64,000 nt of DNA from the NCBI RefSeq assembly GCF_031755915.1, contig NC_083389.1, forward strand, positions 20,524,001-20,588,000. The letters are read 5' to 3'. Origin of the DNA: Ziziphus jujuba. Lineage: Eukaryota; Streptophyta; Magnoliopsida; Rosales; Rhamnaceae. The translations under genes were made by a program, and so were the position numbers. Position 1 is the stretch's first letter; the number at the start of each line of letters is the position of its first letter. This document shows positions 11,340 to 23,179 of the stretch, piece by piece. The notes beneath the pieces were generated by a model. It worked only from the letters and a program-made list of their open reading frames with translations, was not told where the DNA came from and made no database searches.

Positions 11340-13250
11340 ACGTTTTGCTATTTTCTGTGTGTTATACAAATTTTTTCTGGTTTGCATATTGCTGGTAGAT
11401 GAAAATTTTCTGGTAATTGAAATTCCACCTGTTAATAGATTTGCATTTTGTTGCTATTTCTGGTTTTCTGAAATCTTATAAGCTTTATTAGATTGATGAA
11501 ATTGATTTATATATAATTTGCTTTGCTCTGTTATTTATTTATTTTTGTACGAATAGTGGAACTATTTCATTGTTGGCAAGGAAAATATGTACATATGTGT
11601 GTGTGTGTGTGTGTGTGTGGAGAACATTGTCAAGCATGCACTTTTCAAACTCTTATTCATTTGGTCTTCTTGAAATAATGTGAGTCAGCTAGAAGTGAAT
11701 TGATTTAATATATTTTATTTATCTATCTATGTATATATAAAGTCTAGCTGCAGAGGCAGTTTTATTTGACAATATGTATATATAAATACGAAATTGAAAT
11801 TGAAATGTGGTATTGGCCAAGGTATATAGGCATAAAATATATAATAATGCAGGTGAGGTGTGGATGTGATGAAGGTTAACCCCAAAAACTGCATAAACTG
11901 CATGAGCATTGAAGGCCAAAGGATGAAAGACACAAGGCAGTCGTGGTACTGCTGGCCAACCCACCATGCTGCTATCTTCTATCTTATTTCACTTTTAATA
12001 TTCAAAGTACCACACGTTGTGTGGATATGTGCTTTCCATTTCTTTAACTTATTTCTCCCATCAATATCATTGCCTAAACAACAACATATATGTGTAAATA
12101 TATATGTATATATTTTTCTCTCCCATGATAAACAACAACATATATGTGTAAATATATAAGTACATATTTTTCTCTCCCATGATCCTTCCAACATTTCAAT
12201 CTTCTATTGGACTTGATACATATATGTAACATTCATGCATGCATTTGTTTATTTGCTTTCCTCGGATCCGATCATCTAATAATCTATCTGGCTCATTTAT
12301 CATATTCTTTTTCTCTATTTTTCTACTAAAAACATAAACATTTTCTTTTTCTCTATTTTTCTACTAAAAACATAGACATTCTTCTCAGAATAAATGAGAG
12401 CACAGCTTGCATGCCTACCAACTAACTCTCGTGCAAATGGTAATTTATATGCGATTGATGCTCTATTCTCGGAAATATATTTCATTTCCTTAAAACTATC
12501 CTCTTCTTTCTTGAGCCAACTCCATGAGTGAGATAAACAGAGAACTTAAGAGAAGGAGAAGATGTGAATAGTAATTATTTGATTATGAATTTGTGTTTTC
12601 TTCTGTATAATCTTGTTTCTAAGTTAACTGTACAACAATTGCTTACCGCATTATTAATTTGATTTTGATGCTTAACAAGCAACCAACTTAGTGCGAATGT
12701 TTCAAAGTAGATACTAGATAGAGAAACCAACTAGTAAGTTTGTCCAACAAAACCCACATCATTTGGCACTATATCATATTATATATATATATATATATCT
12801 CTTTTTTTTTCCCCAGTTCTATATATTTCTACACACTTGTTTCATTCCTTCTCAAGGTATGGTATTCTTTTGTTATCCGTTAATGGTAAAATTTCATTTT
12901 GTTTTTTTTTCCAAAAATATAATATATACTTATTTTGGTTTAAGAACATGATGCAATGTAAGTCCGTGCCTAAAGTTAGATCATACTTGGTACTAGTATC
13001 CTTTCAATCTAATTATGGGTACATACTAATGTAGTGTACTTTGCTTTCTTTCAGATTAATACATGCCCTTTGTGAATCACTACTACATTGATGGGGATAT
13101 TTTAAGGATTGCTGGACATATGATACAATTTTTTGGCAGGACAAAAGATTTCCTGTATTTGTTTATTCTTGTCAGTCTCTAACTTCATTGATCCTTGCTA
13201 GATGACTTTCGCTTTACAATGATTGCGTTATTGGGGTCCTTATGTATCTT
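11340..13250. other. Gene-poor stretch with microsatellites and short direct repeats
   Basis: A (TG)n run lies at about 11594-11619. A pair of roughly 50-bp direct repeats at about 12080-12125 and 12129-12182 shares AACAACATATATGTGTAAAT and TTTTTCTCTCCCATGAT. A 30-bp repeat (TTTTTCTCTATTTTTCTACT) occurs near 12309 and 12346, and an (AT)n run lies at 12779-12798. An open stretch at 11860-12000 contains CINC and WYC and is discussed as a weak finding. No gene is called. Confidence 0.45.
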
Positions 13251-13265
13251 TGTTATCTTGACAGT

Positions 13266-13356
13266 TTGCTACTAGTCCAACCACCAAAGATGACAAACTA
13301 CAATGTTGATGAGCACTGTATTGACGTGGAGCCTCCAATCCTTAACAGAGTGAAGG
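13266..13356 (+). other. Possible isolated exon, unknown
   Basis: A 91-bp segment is bordered by TTGACAG on the left and GTGAAG|GTTAGC on the right, acceptor- and donor-like. One frame is open throughout, with QPPKMTNYNVDEHC and IDVEPPILNRVK. It lies downstream of the 10.6-11.3 kb relic on the same strand and could be one of its exons. The family is not recognised and the call rests only on splice-like borders and an open frame. Confidence 0.2.
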
Positions 13357-13404
13357 TTAGCTTGTTTTGCTACTAATACTGCAATTTTTATGAGTTCTAA
13401 GATA

Positions 13405-13536
13405 TAATATTATTGGAGCACATTTCTCATATATATATTTTTTTTCCCTTACTTCGGGTTAAACTTTTTGGCTGTAATATTATTGGAGCACATTTTTCAT
13501 ATTTTTTTTCTTACTTCGGGTTAAACTTTTTGGCTG
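13405..13536. repeat. Tandem duplication of about 65-70 bp
   Basis: TAATATTATTGGAGCACATT..CTTACTTCGG..TTTTTGGCTG occurs twice back to back, at 13405-13474 and 13475-13536. The copies differ by a few bases and the length of an AT/T run. Confidence 0.85.
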
Positions 13537-14160
13537 AGACTATGATATACACTGTCATTTCCTTTTCTATCCATTGCAAATGTATAAGATATCACTTTAT
13601 GGTACTTGCTCAATTTCACATAACCATTTTGCATTTTCTTTGATGTTTATTATTATTCACTTTTATCATTTAGATGTTTCTGTACTGCATATTTGGGAAT
13701 GTAGGGCTCTTTGTGTTAGAAAGAAGCTCATGTGGTACTTTAAGAGAATAGAAGGCATTCAAGGAGAATGCTGCAGCATTATAACATCAAGATGGTTTAC
13801 AGGCAAGCCAAGCACCATCTCCTTTTTTCTTTTTTTTTAATTAATTTTTTTTTTATTTATGTTTTTTTTTACCATTTTAGTTTAAGCTTATTGTATTTAG
13901 GCACTTTGTTTGGTGTACGTGGTGCTGGAATTTTAATGTAAAAGATGTTTGGTGGTAATAATAGATTATTCATTGTATGTAAATTGCATCATTTCAGCTT
14001 TTTAAAAGAAAGTTGATGTATTATCATATTTACAAAAAAGGTTTGGAATTATTATCATATTGAAAATAATTAAGTAGTGGATCTCATAAAAACATATTTG
14101 ATTAAATAGCAATTGATGTATTATAATTTTTTACAAAAAAAAGGTTTGTTACTAAATTAA
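13537..14160. other. Gene-free AT-rich stretch
   Basis: There are poly-T runs near 13820-13870. A short open stretch at 13700-13830 encodes cysteine- and basic-rich sequence without a recognisable domain. Nothing else is supported. Confidence 0.35.
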
Positions 14161-14164
14161 AAAG

Positions 14165-14720
14165 ATGGTTTCTGTGACATTTTATATAAGTTAACCATTG
14201 GTAACTACGGGTATGTCAGTGTCAGTGCAATGATGTAACAAATCACTTAGTGTCACGCATATATTGTAACAATAGGTTATTGTGACAAGTCATTAAAAAT
14301 GTCATTGATCATACAGTGTCAACTTTAAGTTGAAAATTGAAATGCTTTTCTGTCAAGACATCAGTTGTAACTGTAAAATAGTAGTGTTCAATGTCAAAAT
14401 GTCACAAATACATACAGTGATAATTGATATGTAGCTTATAGGTTTGACTAGATGGTAGGATGCAATTAGTAACAATATACTATATGCTATGACAATTTTT
14501 ATGACCTATATAGTGATATTTTTGTTATGGCTAATGCGCTATAAAACACTAACAATATAGATATTGTCACAAATGTGTACCCTTTCAGTTACAAACAATG
14601 TTAGTTACACTGATTCCTCGTTAGTGTCATATTTTTTGTGTCGACATTGTGACACGACTGTTGTTACTCTATATAAAACTGTGACAAAAAACAGGCATGT
14701 AGTGACAAAAATGCTGGGTA
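14165..14720. repeat. TGTCA/TGACA-rich motif array, possible DNA-transposon subterminal region
   Basis: About twenty cores of TGTCA, TGACA or TGTAACA in both orientations fall within 550 bp, often as GTGTCAC, TGTGACA or GTCACAAAT. Dense short inverted motifs without coding sequence are typical of the subterminal regions of CACTA (En/Spm) elements. No terminal CACTA repeat was identified next to it. Confidence 0.4.
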
Positions 14721-14779
14721 AGTGTTACCTTTTTATTTTTTTATTTTTTTATTTTTTTGGTGTGTGGTGCTTTTAGTTT

Positions 14780-15279
14780 GGAATAAATCGAAGAAAATAA
14801 TAAGCTTGCTGCTGTCTATTTCATATGGAATAAGAGATTTTATTGGCTCATTTTTTTAGGGACAGTTGTTTTTTCTAATTTTATTTGGTCCTGAAATAAT
14901 AATGAATAGTATTTAGAAACATAAATTCGCGGAGCATGATAAAGGAATTAGATTGTCAATAGTTATTCTATAATAGTCCATTCCCAATTCAGGTAGAGTT
15001 TATATTGATTTTTTTTTTTTTTCTTCTTTTTCTTGTTTTGGCAAATGCCAACAAGTAGTATAAACAAAGAACGTGTTCAAGAACATTTTTATATGTGTAG
15101 TACAAATTTCATTTCTATCTGATTGGCTTACGTTCACTTAATGAAACCAGTCTTATTTGGTAACTGCAGGTTCAAAACAAGGTAAAGTTTTAGAATGATG
15201 CATTGAGATCTCAAAGCCAGTAATTCTACACAAAGCCAAATGATGAATACATGAGTGATTATTCACAGGATCTCAGTTC
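14780..15279. other. Gene-free stretch including a copy of the 8825-8935 segment
   Basis: 14790-14920 matches 8835-8940 ('CTATTTCATATGGAATA', 'TTATTGGCTCATTTTTTTAG', 'GAAATAATAATGA'). The rest shows nothing recognisable. Confidence 0.5.
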
Positions 15280-15319
15280 TTTTTTTTTTTTTTTTTTTTG
15301 GGGGGGGGGGGGGGGGGGG
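15280..15319. repeat. T20-G20 homopolymer block
   Basis: Twenty T residues (15280-15299) are followed directly by twenty G residues (15300-15319). A long G run is exceptional in this AT-rich window. It could form G-quadruplexes or be a sequencing or assembly artefact. Confidence 0.9.
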
Positions 15320-15837
15320 ATAAGGTGTCAAAATTGACTACGTGTCATGTCTGTTAAGAAGAAGCTGGGTCAGCTTGCTGTTGTTCAAAGAGATTGGTCT
15401 AAAACATTTGTTCTTTTTTATTTTCCGTCCGCCTTCCAAGAAACTTTATAAATTTTTTGTCTTCTTTAAGAAAATATTCCCAATGATACTATTTAGTGGC
15501 TGAAATTACCCATCTGCTCCTATGAGGTAGATGGAATAATGGACTTGGACCGGAAAGTTCCATGATTGGCTTTATTTTAGCACGTTTGCTTTGGTTTGTA
15601 AAAATACAATTAACTTGGAGGGGATTCAGGAGTATACCCAACCAAAATTTGCTTAGATTGGGATTGTAATAAATTGGCATATATTCTATGAACCGTTTCC
15701 TTTTGTCAGCATGTTTGTGTTTACTTACTAGTTGTAGTTTCGTAAAACAAGGTAAAAAACTACCAGTTGTTTCCCGTAGCCGTTTCACAATAGTTTGAAA
15801 AAATCAAACCTAGATAGACTTCCAAAGCCTTAAATGT

Positions 15838-15911
15838 CTGTTTTTTCTTGCTATAAATGGTTAGAACCCCATTTCTGTTTTTTCTTGCTATAAATGGTTA
15901 GAACCCCATTT
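15838..15911. repeat. Perfect 37-bp tandem duplication
   Basis: Two identical adjacent 37-bp units, 15838-15874 and 15875-15911, contain TTGCTATAAATGGTTAGAAC. Because the copies are identical, the duplication is recent or the result of a local assembly error. Confidence 0.95.
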
Positions 15912-16330
15912 CTTTAATTTATTTGTTGCATGTGTATGGCCTACGTTTGCCCTATTGTTAGATGGTTCTATAGAAGAGGGAGTATTAATTATGCTGCGTT
16001 AAGTTGGCTTCATAGGGGTCTATGCATTATTAAGTTTATTTCCTATAAACTTAAAATTTTAGTCTTTATAGTACCTCAACACTGCATCAAACCGAGCCTA
16101 TTAAACTGTTAAATATAATAAATCATGGCATAAAATTCACTACAACATGTGACACTGCTGGTTACTTTTCTCTATTTCAGGATGCTTAGGTGATTAGTTT
16201 AGTTTTGGTAGCAGTGATATGGTTGGGATACAATGAATTAGGGCATCTCATTAGACGATTAGGGGTCATCCTATTGCACATGTCCCCTTGGTATTTTGCT
16301 TTGTGTTTGTTTTTTTTTTGATCATATGGT
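15912..16330. other. Gene-free stretch upstream of the AGD14-like relic
   Basis: No zinc-finger (ArfGAP) exons of the adjacent gene were found here. A 60-residue open frame at 15930-16112 has no recognisable motif. Confidence 0.4.
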
Positions 16331-18276
16331 ATGCTGCTCCCGTTATTAATCATCTCACAACAATTGCTCCAAATTCAAAGAAGAAGATCTTCAGGAAGTT
16401 CTGGATCAATAGATAGCAACTTTGTGTCTCTAAAGGCATTTGATTCAGGAGGATTAATAGATACTACATCAGAACCTGAACTAGCTGCTGGGCTTTTCCA
16501 AGAAGAATTTCCATTTCCTCAAAGTTCTGATAGCTTGGACCTTTCCAAAACCCCATATACACCTGAAATAGTTACTGCTGTAGCATCATCAATTGATTTG
16601 TTTCAGTTGCCTATTGCATCATCGCCTCCATCTACAGATTTGTTTCAATTGCCTATAGCTTCATCATCTGCTCAAACTGTAGATTTGTTTCATCCATATG
16701 TAGTGTCTTCTGCTTCATCTATGGTTGTAAAACAACCTTCACCAACTGTTTCAACTTCTTCATTAGACTTCTTTGCTGGTTATGCTCAGCCACAGTCAAT
16801 TGCAACCTCTGGTGAAAAACTGCAAGAGGTTTCTGAGCCAAAAATGATCGATAGGCCTCATTCCTCGCCATCTATTCCGGGAACTCCAAATGTTAACCCC
16901 ACAAATGTTGCTTCTGTAGATGGTGGTTCTTTCGGAAAATTTGATCTATTATCATCTCCAGCATCTATTTCGGCCACTGGAAATGACAACCCTAGGAATG
17001 TACCTTCTGTAGATGGTGTTACTGTTGGAAAATTTGATCCATTTTCATCCTTGGGTACAAGCACTTAGTTGCCATCATTCCAAGATTCTAGTTTCAATGC
17101 TCCTTCTTCAACTATTTCGAGTCCATGGAATATGAATGATGTTACAGTTCCCACTGCAACAAGTGCTCAGGTAAATTTTGCTGTACTCTGAAGTATGCAC
17201 TTGTTATATTATTTGTGATTTTGATTCAGGAATAATAAATAAGTGCCTGATGTATAAGAACTGCTATTATTTTGTTTTTTTATGATGAAAATAAGAACTG
17301 CTATTATGTGGATGAAGTATACCAACCTTTTATATATATAGATAATGACAGCTAAAAGTAAATTGGCTGATTGTAATCACCATCCGTTTGTAGTATCTGA
17401 ACAGTTATGGAATGCTTTTGAAGACTCTGCAGGGCGTTAAGCTGGGTGATGAAATCCATTTAGAGACAGACAAGTTGTCATCAACTGCAGATCAGTATTT
17501 GGGTTCTAGAGTTTAAGAGGTTGTTGCATTAAACATTTATTTATTAAATTGTTTATTTTGATTCATTTCATTTCCTTTTTATTCTTCTAAACATTGTTAT
17601 GCAAAATTCTGTTGCAAATGGGATACAATAGGATTCTTCCCTTAGTCTGCGTCTTGTCATGCCATCCCGTAATGTGATGGGTCTGTCCTATACACCACCA
17701 ATGCTTTTTTCGGTGATTGGTATGCTTTTGCTTTAACCTTGTAAAATTTTGATGGGGGGATACTTAGTAAGCATTACACACAAACACATACAACTGTCAT
17801 TTTCTTTTAATCTCTTTCTTTTTACATGTGGTTGTTTCTTCTCACAGGAAGAGACAATCTCATGCAAGTAAACCCAAATCGAATAACCCATTGGATTTAA
17901 CTTATGATTCAGATTTGGGACAGAACAATATGTTATGGTATTTATTCATTATACTGAGTCACATAAACATTTAATGTGGCCATTTCTTTAGTGTGCTTGC
18001 AGCCATACCTGTTTCCAACTGTACTTTAAGCTGACAATTGTTAGCTTTAACTATGTTCAGTCCCAAGCATAAATGAGATTGTCAAAAAAATAAAAAGAAA
18101 AAGAAAAAAAAAATATCGGGCACAAGAGCATTATTCAAGCAGACATAATAGTGGAAAGATGCACAAATGAAAATCATTTCAGAAGCTATCAATGATGGTT
18201 TGCTTTTAGCATTTTTAGAGTCATATATTTCCATAAAATTTATGGCTGAAGAGGCTGTTGATTCAGACTGCTTCTT

Positions 18277-18420
18277 ATTAAAGGTTTTTATTTAGTGTTT
18301 ATTATAAAAGTGCTTGGGAGAAGAGGAGAGGATTTAGAAAGGAAATTGAGGGTTTTTACTTGGTGTTGATTATAAAAGTGCTTGGAAGAAGAGGAGAGGA
18401 TTTAGAAAGGGGATTCAAGA
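18277..18420. repeat. 75-bp tandem duplication in AGD14-like intron
   Basis: Two copies of GGTTTTTA(T/C)TT..TATAAAAGTGCTTGG..AAGAGGAGAGGATTTAGAAAGG lie in tandem. The same duplication is present at 52131-52262, so it predates the segmental duplication. Confidence 0.8.
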
Positions 18421-18691
18421 GAGGATTTAGGAAACTAAATACATTGAGGAAACATAATTAAACTAGGAAGCTAAATAATTTAAGAAGGCTTATAAAAATA
18501 CTAAAACTACTTTTGAAACTTACACCTAACATAACTTTTGACTTTATGGATCTCCATCAGGTTTGGAGTGGAACAAAAATGCTGTATTGTGGAACGAAAC
18601 GTTTATTGATCGCTGCTCAACATGCTGTAGTGTGTAAAGTTGAGCTATGGAACAAAAGAGATATTGAAGCATTATTGAAGCATTGTATGTG

Positions 18692-18696
<5 letters not shown>

Positions 18697-18725
<29 letters not shown>

Positions 18726-18726
18726 G
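18697..18726. repeat. (TA)n-(CA)n microsatellite specific to copy 1
   Basis: TATATATA followed by about 14 CA repeats. The matching point of copy 2 (near 52525) lacks it, so it arose or was lost after the duplication. Confidence 0.9.
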
Positions 18727-19790
18727 AGTAGTCAGGCCTTGGCAACATCTCTCTTCTTTTTGTCTATATTTTTAGGATGCAGCTTATATCAGTTCCATGC
18801 CATGCCTTTAAACTATTTTCATCTTTTGTGTAAACTTCAAAGTTTATTAAATTTTATGAATTTATTTCACCTACTTTGTATATGTCTTGGTGCATATGTT
18901 TGTTATAGTACCTCACCAACCATCTGCTTTAATTAATACAAAGGCCTCTCCCCCTTCTGCCTCCAATATGTCTAAAAAAGGAGAAGGGGGGGGAAGGGTT
19001 GAGAAATTAAACATTTCTTATATCTAATGCCATCCTGCTTCACTTCTTGTTTGAGCTTCTGGATATGAGCTCCTTGCAAGCTGCTCTCCCAAATGCCCAG
19101 TTGTCTTCAAGCTTCCTTGGTGATGTATCTGAACCGTGGTTTCCCCAAAGTGCGGCGGCACCTTATATTCCAGCTGCAGGACAAGGTAGGACAAGTAATG
19201 GTAATGCCTTAGCTGTAAATTTTGCTGATTAAATGTCATTTTAAGCATGTAATTTGGATTCACCTGGTGAAAATTGCTGATTTGTTCCTTCCTGATCTTG
19301 ATATTTTTGGCAACCTTATAGGTGGCTTAACATACATGGCAGCACAAGTGCCGAGCTCCCAAATACCGTAAGTTGTTTCTATTCTAGTTCGGGGTTCTCA
19401 TCTCTTTTCATGGTTGTTAAATCCTGTTTCTCTTATGGATTAAATAGACCATTAAGAATTCTGATCCCTATCAATTAGGATTTGGTATCGGTAACATAAT
19501 TGAAAAGGAATAAAAATAAATAAATAAATAAAAAATCTCGGTTAATTCACTAAGCTGAAAAAAGGTCAAGTCACTAAACATAATGAAGATGCTTATTTAT
19601 TTATTTATATTTTGGAGGAATGTCTCATCACAGGGCTCTGTTGCATCTGTCGGAGGAAATCCTTTTGCATAGGATTTTGGTGGCTATTATCATTGATAAG
19701 TTGGTAGGACAAGGTTTCTAAGTTTTTGCTAATAGTTGGTCCCTATCCTATAGGCTACAGAATCAAAATTATTATACTGCGTTTTTTTTT

Positions 19791-20935
19791 TTGTTTGTTT
19801 GGGAAAAAAAAAAAAAAAAAAACTTGTTCTGTAGTAGTGCTTTCACCGTTTTTTGCAGGCCATCAAAATATTTGTTCTATCTGTGAAGAGATAAAAAATA
19901 AAAAAAAAAATAAAAAATTTGGGAAAACTCGATATATTTTATACTTATTATTATTCTAATTATTACTATTTATTGTAAGTATTATGAATTTATAATTATC
20001 CTCCTTTTTTTTTTTTGTTTTTTTTGTTTTTTGGTTTTTTGTTGTTGTTACATAAGAAAAGAAAACGTAGCAGAGCACGAAAACACACACAGAAAAATTT
20101 TTACTTTTTGAAAATTTTTCTTTTGTTGAAGTTGTCATTAATCAATCATATATTCATATATATACCTGTAGCAATATTATATTAAATTTTTTTGGGTAAA
20201 TAATATTATATAAAATGCAGAAGAAAAAATATATTTTATCATATGTTAAGCTTCCATATTTAGAAGAGTTTTAATAGAGAGTATAGAGTTTATACAGAGG
20301 ATTGGTCAACTGAAATGATGGGGATTAATAAACCTAATCAAACTGCTATTTTCAAATACATAGCTGTTTATGTGGAGGCTGTGTGTGTATTTAGTTATTA
20401 TCTCAGCATGTAGAAGTTGCAACTTGGGTCGATAAATATGATGTTGGCATTCATTATTATATGCTCATTTCATACACAAATTAAGTAAAACTGTTTTCAA
20501 AAAGGGAAAAAAGTAACAACCAACATAATTTAGAAGGTAATAGTTATATATTTTGCTATGTTAATAGTTAAATTATATGACCTTTGCTATGTCACAGTTT
20601 GCCACCATTTAAATTATATGACCTTTGCTATGTCACCTTGGTTTGAGTATTATAATAGTGATTGTAGATTTAAAAAAAAGAAAAAAAATGGAAATGATTT
20701 CCAGAGATTCCAATGGTGTGGCTAGTATTTTGGAGATTTAATGTTCTGGAGATTCCAATGGTGTCGTTTGCATTCCGATTAGGGTAGTGTTAATAAAAAA
20801 GGGCAAAAGCCATAGCCATAGACACAGCACCTGCAAAAGATTTTGCCTTTGCAAAAGAAGAGGAAAAAGAAAAAAGAGTAAAACAAATAGAAAAAAAATA
20901 TTTTTAATAAAAATTAATACATGGCAACTTTCGGT
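19791..20935. other. Gene-free stretch
   Basis: Poly-A and poly-T tracts lie at 19805-19821 and 20005-20040. A direct repeat, AAATTATATGACCTTTGCTA, occurs near 20570 and 20609, and GAGATTCCAATGGTGT occurs near 20704 and 20750. No gene is seen. Confidence 0.5.
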
Positions 20936-20939
20936 TGGT

Positions 20940-21515
20940 TAGTCGCACAAGGTGTTACCATCTTATGTTAGGTATCTAGTGACATGACAAGTGTTAAAAG
21001 TTACTACTTGTCTAACTAGGATTTCAATCTTAATTCATTAATTGAGATAACACCTTTAACGTTTAACACGTCACTAGATGCCCATTTTATGTCAATAATA
21101 TGTTTTCAATAGAACAATTCTCTCTTGTATATAACTTTGATATGTTGGAACATGCATATTTCATGTTGGAAACTTATTGACATGGTAATTATTAAGGGTT
21201 TGTCATTTGCAACTAAATATTTAGTTTAAATTATCAATTGTTGTGATACCTTCTTCTTCTTTTTTTTTTGGGTGACACCTTTAGTACTTGACACATTATC
21301 ATGTTCTTATGTTATTTTGGACATATATTCCCAACGTAACATTACTTATGTATAGAAATAGAGATATTCTATTGGGAACATATAACATGTTAGTTGTTGA
21401 AGGTGCTACTTCAATTAATGATTAATACTAAAACTTTATTAGACAAGTGCTAACCCTTAGCACTTGAACGTCACTAGTGTCCAACATAACCTAGAAACTA
21501 GGTTTCCAACAAGTC
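20940..21515. mobile_element. Foldback / MITE-like element with ~150-bp inverted arms
   Basis: The left arm (about 20960-21125) and the reverse complement of the right arm (about 21360-21508) match collinearly. Shared pieces include 'TATGTTGGACACTAGTGAC'-like, 'CACTTGTCTAA', 'TTAATCATTAATTGA', 'ACACCTTTAACG'/'GCACCTTCAAC' and 'TTCAATAGAA'/'CCCAATAGAA'. Nothing inside codes for a protein. It could be a foldback MITE or a hairpin-forming source of small RNA. Confidence 0.65.
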
Positions 21516-21783
21516 AAAACTATATATGTATATATGAAAGAAAATTACTATTCTTAAAAATTTAAGCTATTAAAAAGCGAATATATATATATATATAAAG
21601 TTATGTCAACATTCTCCTCATTTGTAGGTTATTTTAGTGTTATAACGTTCCCTTTAAGTTGTAAGCGTTATTTTTTTAAATGGGTGCTTATAATTTTGGT
21701 TCTAATATTATGTTAAATATTGTGGTTTCTAAAAATTTAAATTGTTATAAAGTAGGTTTAATATGTATAGCAAATTATATCAA

Positions 21784-21784
<1 letters not shown>

Positions 21785-21817
<33 letters not shown>
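21785..21817. repeat. (AT)n microsatellite
   Basis: An uninterrupted TA run, followed by TGTATATACACACACATATG. Confidence 0.9.
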
Positions 21818-21822
<5 letters not shown>

Positions 21823-21874
21823 CACACACATATGATTACTTAGAAATATATAGACACTCAGTGCATGTGACATA

Positions 21875-22250
21875 TTAATTTATGAGAAAATTACACTTTA
21901 GCACACTCTTAATTTGTCCATTTTTTTTGTTATTTCATTTTTTTTATAACATTTAATACCATGTAGTTTCAAAAACATTTACTTTTGTCCATATCTAACA
22001 AATTCTGTAATGAATGGGTTATGTGAGTTGCACCAGATCGAAATTTTTTTTTTTTCAATTAATTTCGAAAAAAAATCAAAAAAGAATTAGATATATATGT
22101 AGAAAAAGAGGAAGCTAAAGAAGAAGATATGTTTGTAGAAGAAAAAGAACCAGATGAGCCAAGAATAATATTAGAGACATTAAATAAACCTACCAAGATT
22201 ATACTAAGTGTCATGGGTGAATATTTTATTCATTAATATACTATCATAAT
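21875..22250 (+). mobile_element. Dispersed repeat, forward copy of an inverted pair
   Basis: 'AAAATTACACTTT', 'TTCAAAAACATTTACTTTTGTCC', 'ATCTAACAAATTCTGTAA' and 'GTGAGTTGCAC' match the reverse complement of 23430-23600. A short acidic open stretch, with EEAKEEDMFVEEKEPDEP, follows at 22083-22235 and ends in a stop. A similar acidic stretch follows the inverted copy on the minus strand. The acidic stretches look like part of the repeat, not a host gene. Confidence 0.5.
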
Positions 22251-22437
22251 TTAGTTCTAGATAAGTAAATCAGTGAAGGGATAAATATAATTAATTATAA
22301 ACAAATAAAATACTAACATATGAAACTTAATATACATCATGATGATAAAAAATTATTTGGTACTTCTAGCATTATTTGATTAATCAAATATACAAGAAGT
22401 AGAAATGTATGCAGCCATTTTAATATAATATACTGAA

Positions 22438-22800
22438 GAGCATCTTCAATGGTAAATTGCATTTCATCATTGGCATTTGCAAAATTTGACATTGGCATGC
22501 CTTTTTCAATAATAAATACTAATGCCAATGCCAAATTTTGACACTACCTTTCCAATGACATATGACAGAAAATAACATTGACAAATAGATATTTTATTTA
22601 ATCACATTATTCTACTTTATCTACCAAAAAAATTTGGATTTGTCCCAATTTTATTATTAAATGATGTGGATCCCATAAGTTTTATTGTAGCGGAGTCCAC
22701 TACCAAAAAATGCAACGTTCCCTTAAAACAAGCAAAGACTATAATTATGCTATTTTTTTTAATTTGCAATGAGAATGCAATATCATTGGAATGCTTAAAG
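22438..22800. mobile_element. MITE of about 360 bp (GAGCATCTTCAATGG termini)
   Basis: The left end GAGCATCTTCAATGGTAAAT and the reverse complement of the right end (AAGCATTCCAATGATATTGC) form imperfect terminal inverted repeats. The GAGCATCTCCAATGG-type start and repeated 'AATGCCAATGC' inside are common in plant MITEs. TAAAGGTAGAGAATC is found just outside the right end (22796) and again at 22841. It has no coding capacity, and the target duplication was not resolved. Confidence 0.55.
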
Positions 22801-23179
22801 GTAGAGAATCTATTATCCAAAACAATAAATAAATAATATCTAAAGGTAGAGAATCAAGTAATTTATAATCTTTTGCCTATATGTTGTAACAGTTGCACCA
22901 GTTTAGTACAATGATAATAAAGTGCAACAACCAACTTCTTACCACTGGCTAGACCAATAACATACCCATGCTTCATTGCAAGGGCATAAAATGATACAGC
23001 CACAGGGCATGCATATGCACCTACCCCATGAAGAAATTTTTTGGTTCGTTGAGTGCAATGTTAACAAAACAGACGAATTAATGGACAATAAATATTTCTC
23101 TGTAAAGGCTTTCTATATATTCAAGAATATACAAGAAGGGTATAGCACTGCCACACTGTGAATACCAACTGCATATGTT

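Larger units (their letters stand above)
16331..19671 (+). pseudogene. AGD14-like ArfGAP, C-terminal half, copy 1 (broken)
   Basis: The C-terminal exons of a plant AGD14-type Arf GTPase-activating protein can be followed in order. A large exon (to 17170) carries SSGSIDSNFVSLKAFDSGGL and two SIDLFQLP-like repeats. Smaller exons follow near 17341-17515 (WNAFEDSAG), 17606-17720 (NVMGLSYTPPML), 17860-17935 (SHASKPKSNNPLDLTYDSDL), 19058-19185 (LDMSSLQAALPNAQL, SEPWFPQS), 19322-19369 (GGLTYMAAQ) and 19635-19671 (GSVASVGGNPFA, stop). The GGNPFA end is the family's usual C terminus. The N-terminal CX2CX16CX2C GAP domain is absent upstream. A TAG at 17066-17068 replaces the CAG seen in copy 2, a small deletion after 17435 shifts the frame, and another stop follows in 'GTTTAAGAGG'. 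It is therefore a truncated pseudogene. Confidence 0.8.
17030..19790 (+). repeat. Segmental duplicate shared with 50904-53590
   Basis: Exons and introns are both conserved at high identity. Shared intron sequence includes 'CTTGGAAGAAGAGGAGAGGATT' pieces, TTTGGAGTGGAACAAAA and CACCTGGTGAAAATTGC. This is a genomic, not retrotransposed, duplication. Left homology begins at AATTTGATCCATTTTCATCC in both. The right end is near GCTACAGAATCAAAATTATT. Confidence 0.85.

Noticed and set aside
14165..14720. CRISPR-like regular repeats
   Set aside because: The TGTCA motifs are short, occur in both orientations and have no regular spacing. The DNA is eukaryotic.
15489..15788. 99-residue minus-strand open frame
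   Set aside because: No recognisable domain, no splice context, and not supported by any duplicate.
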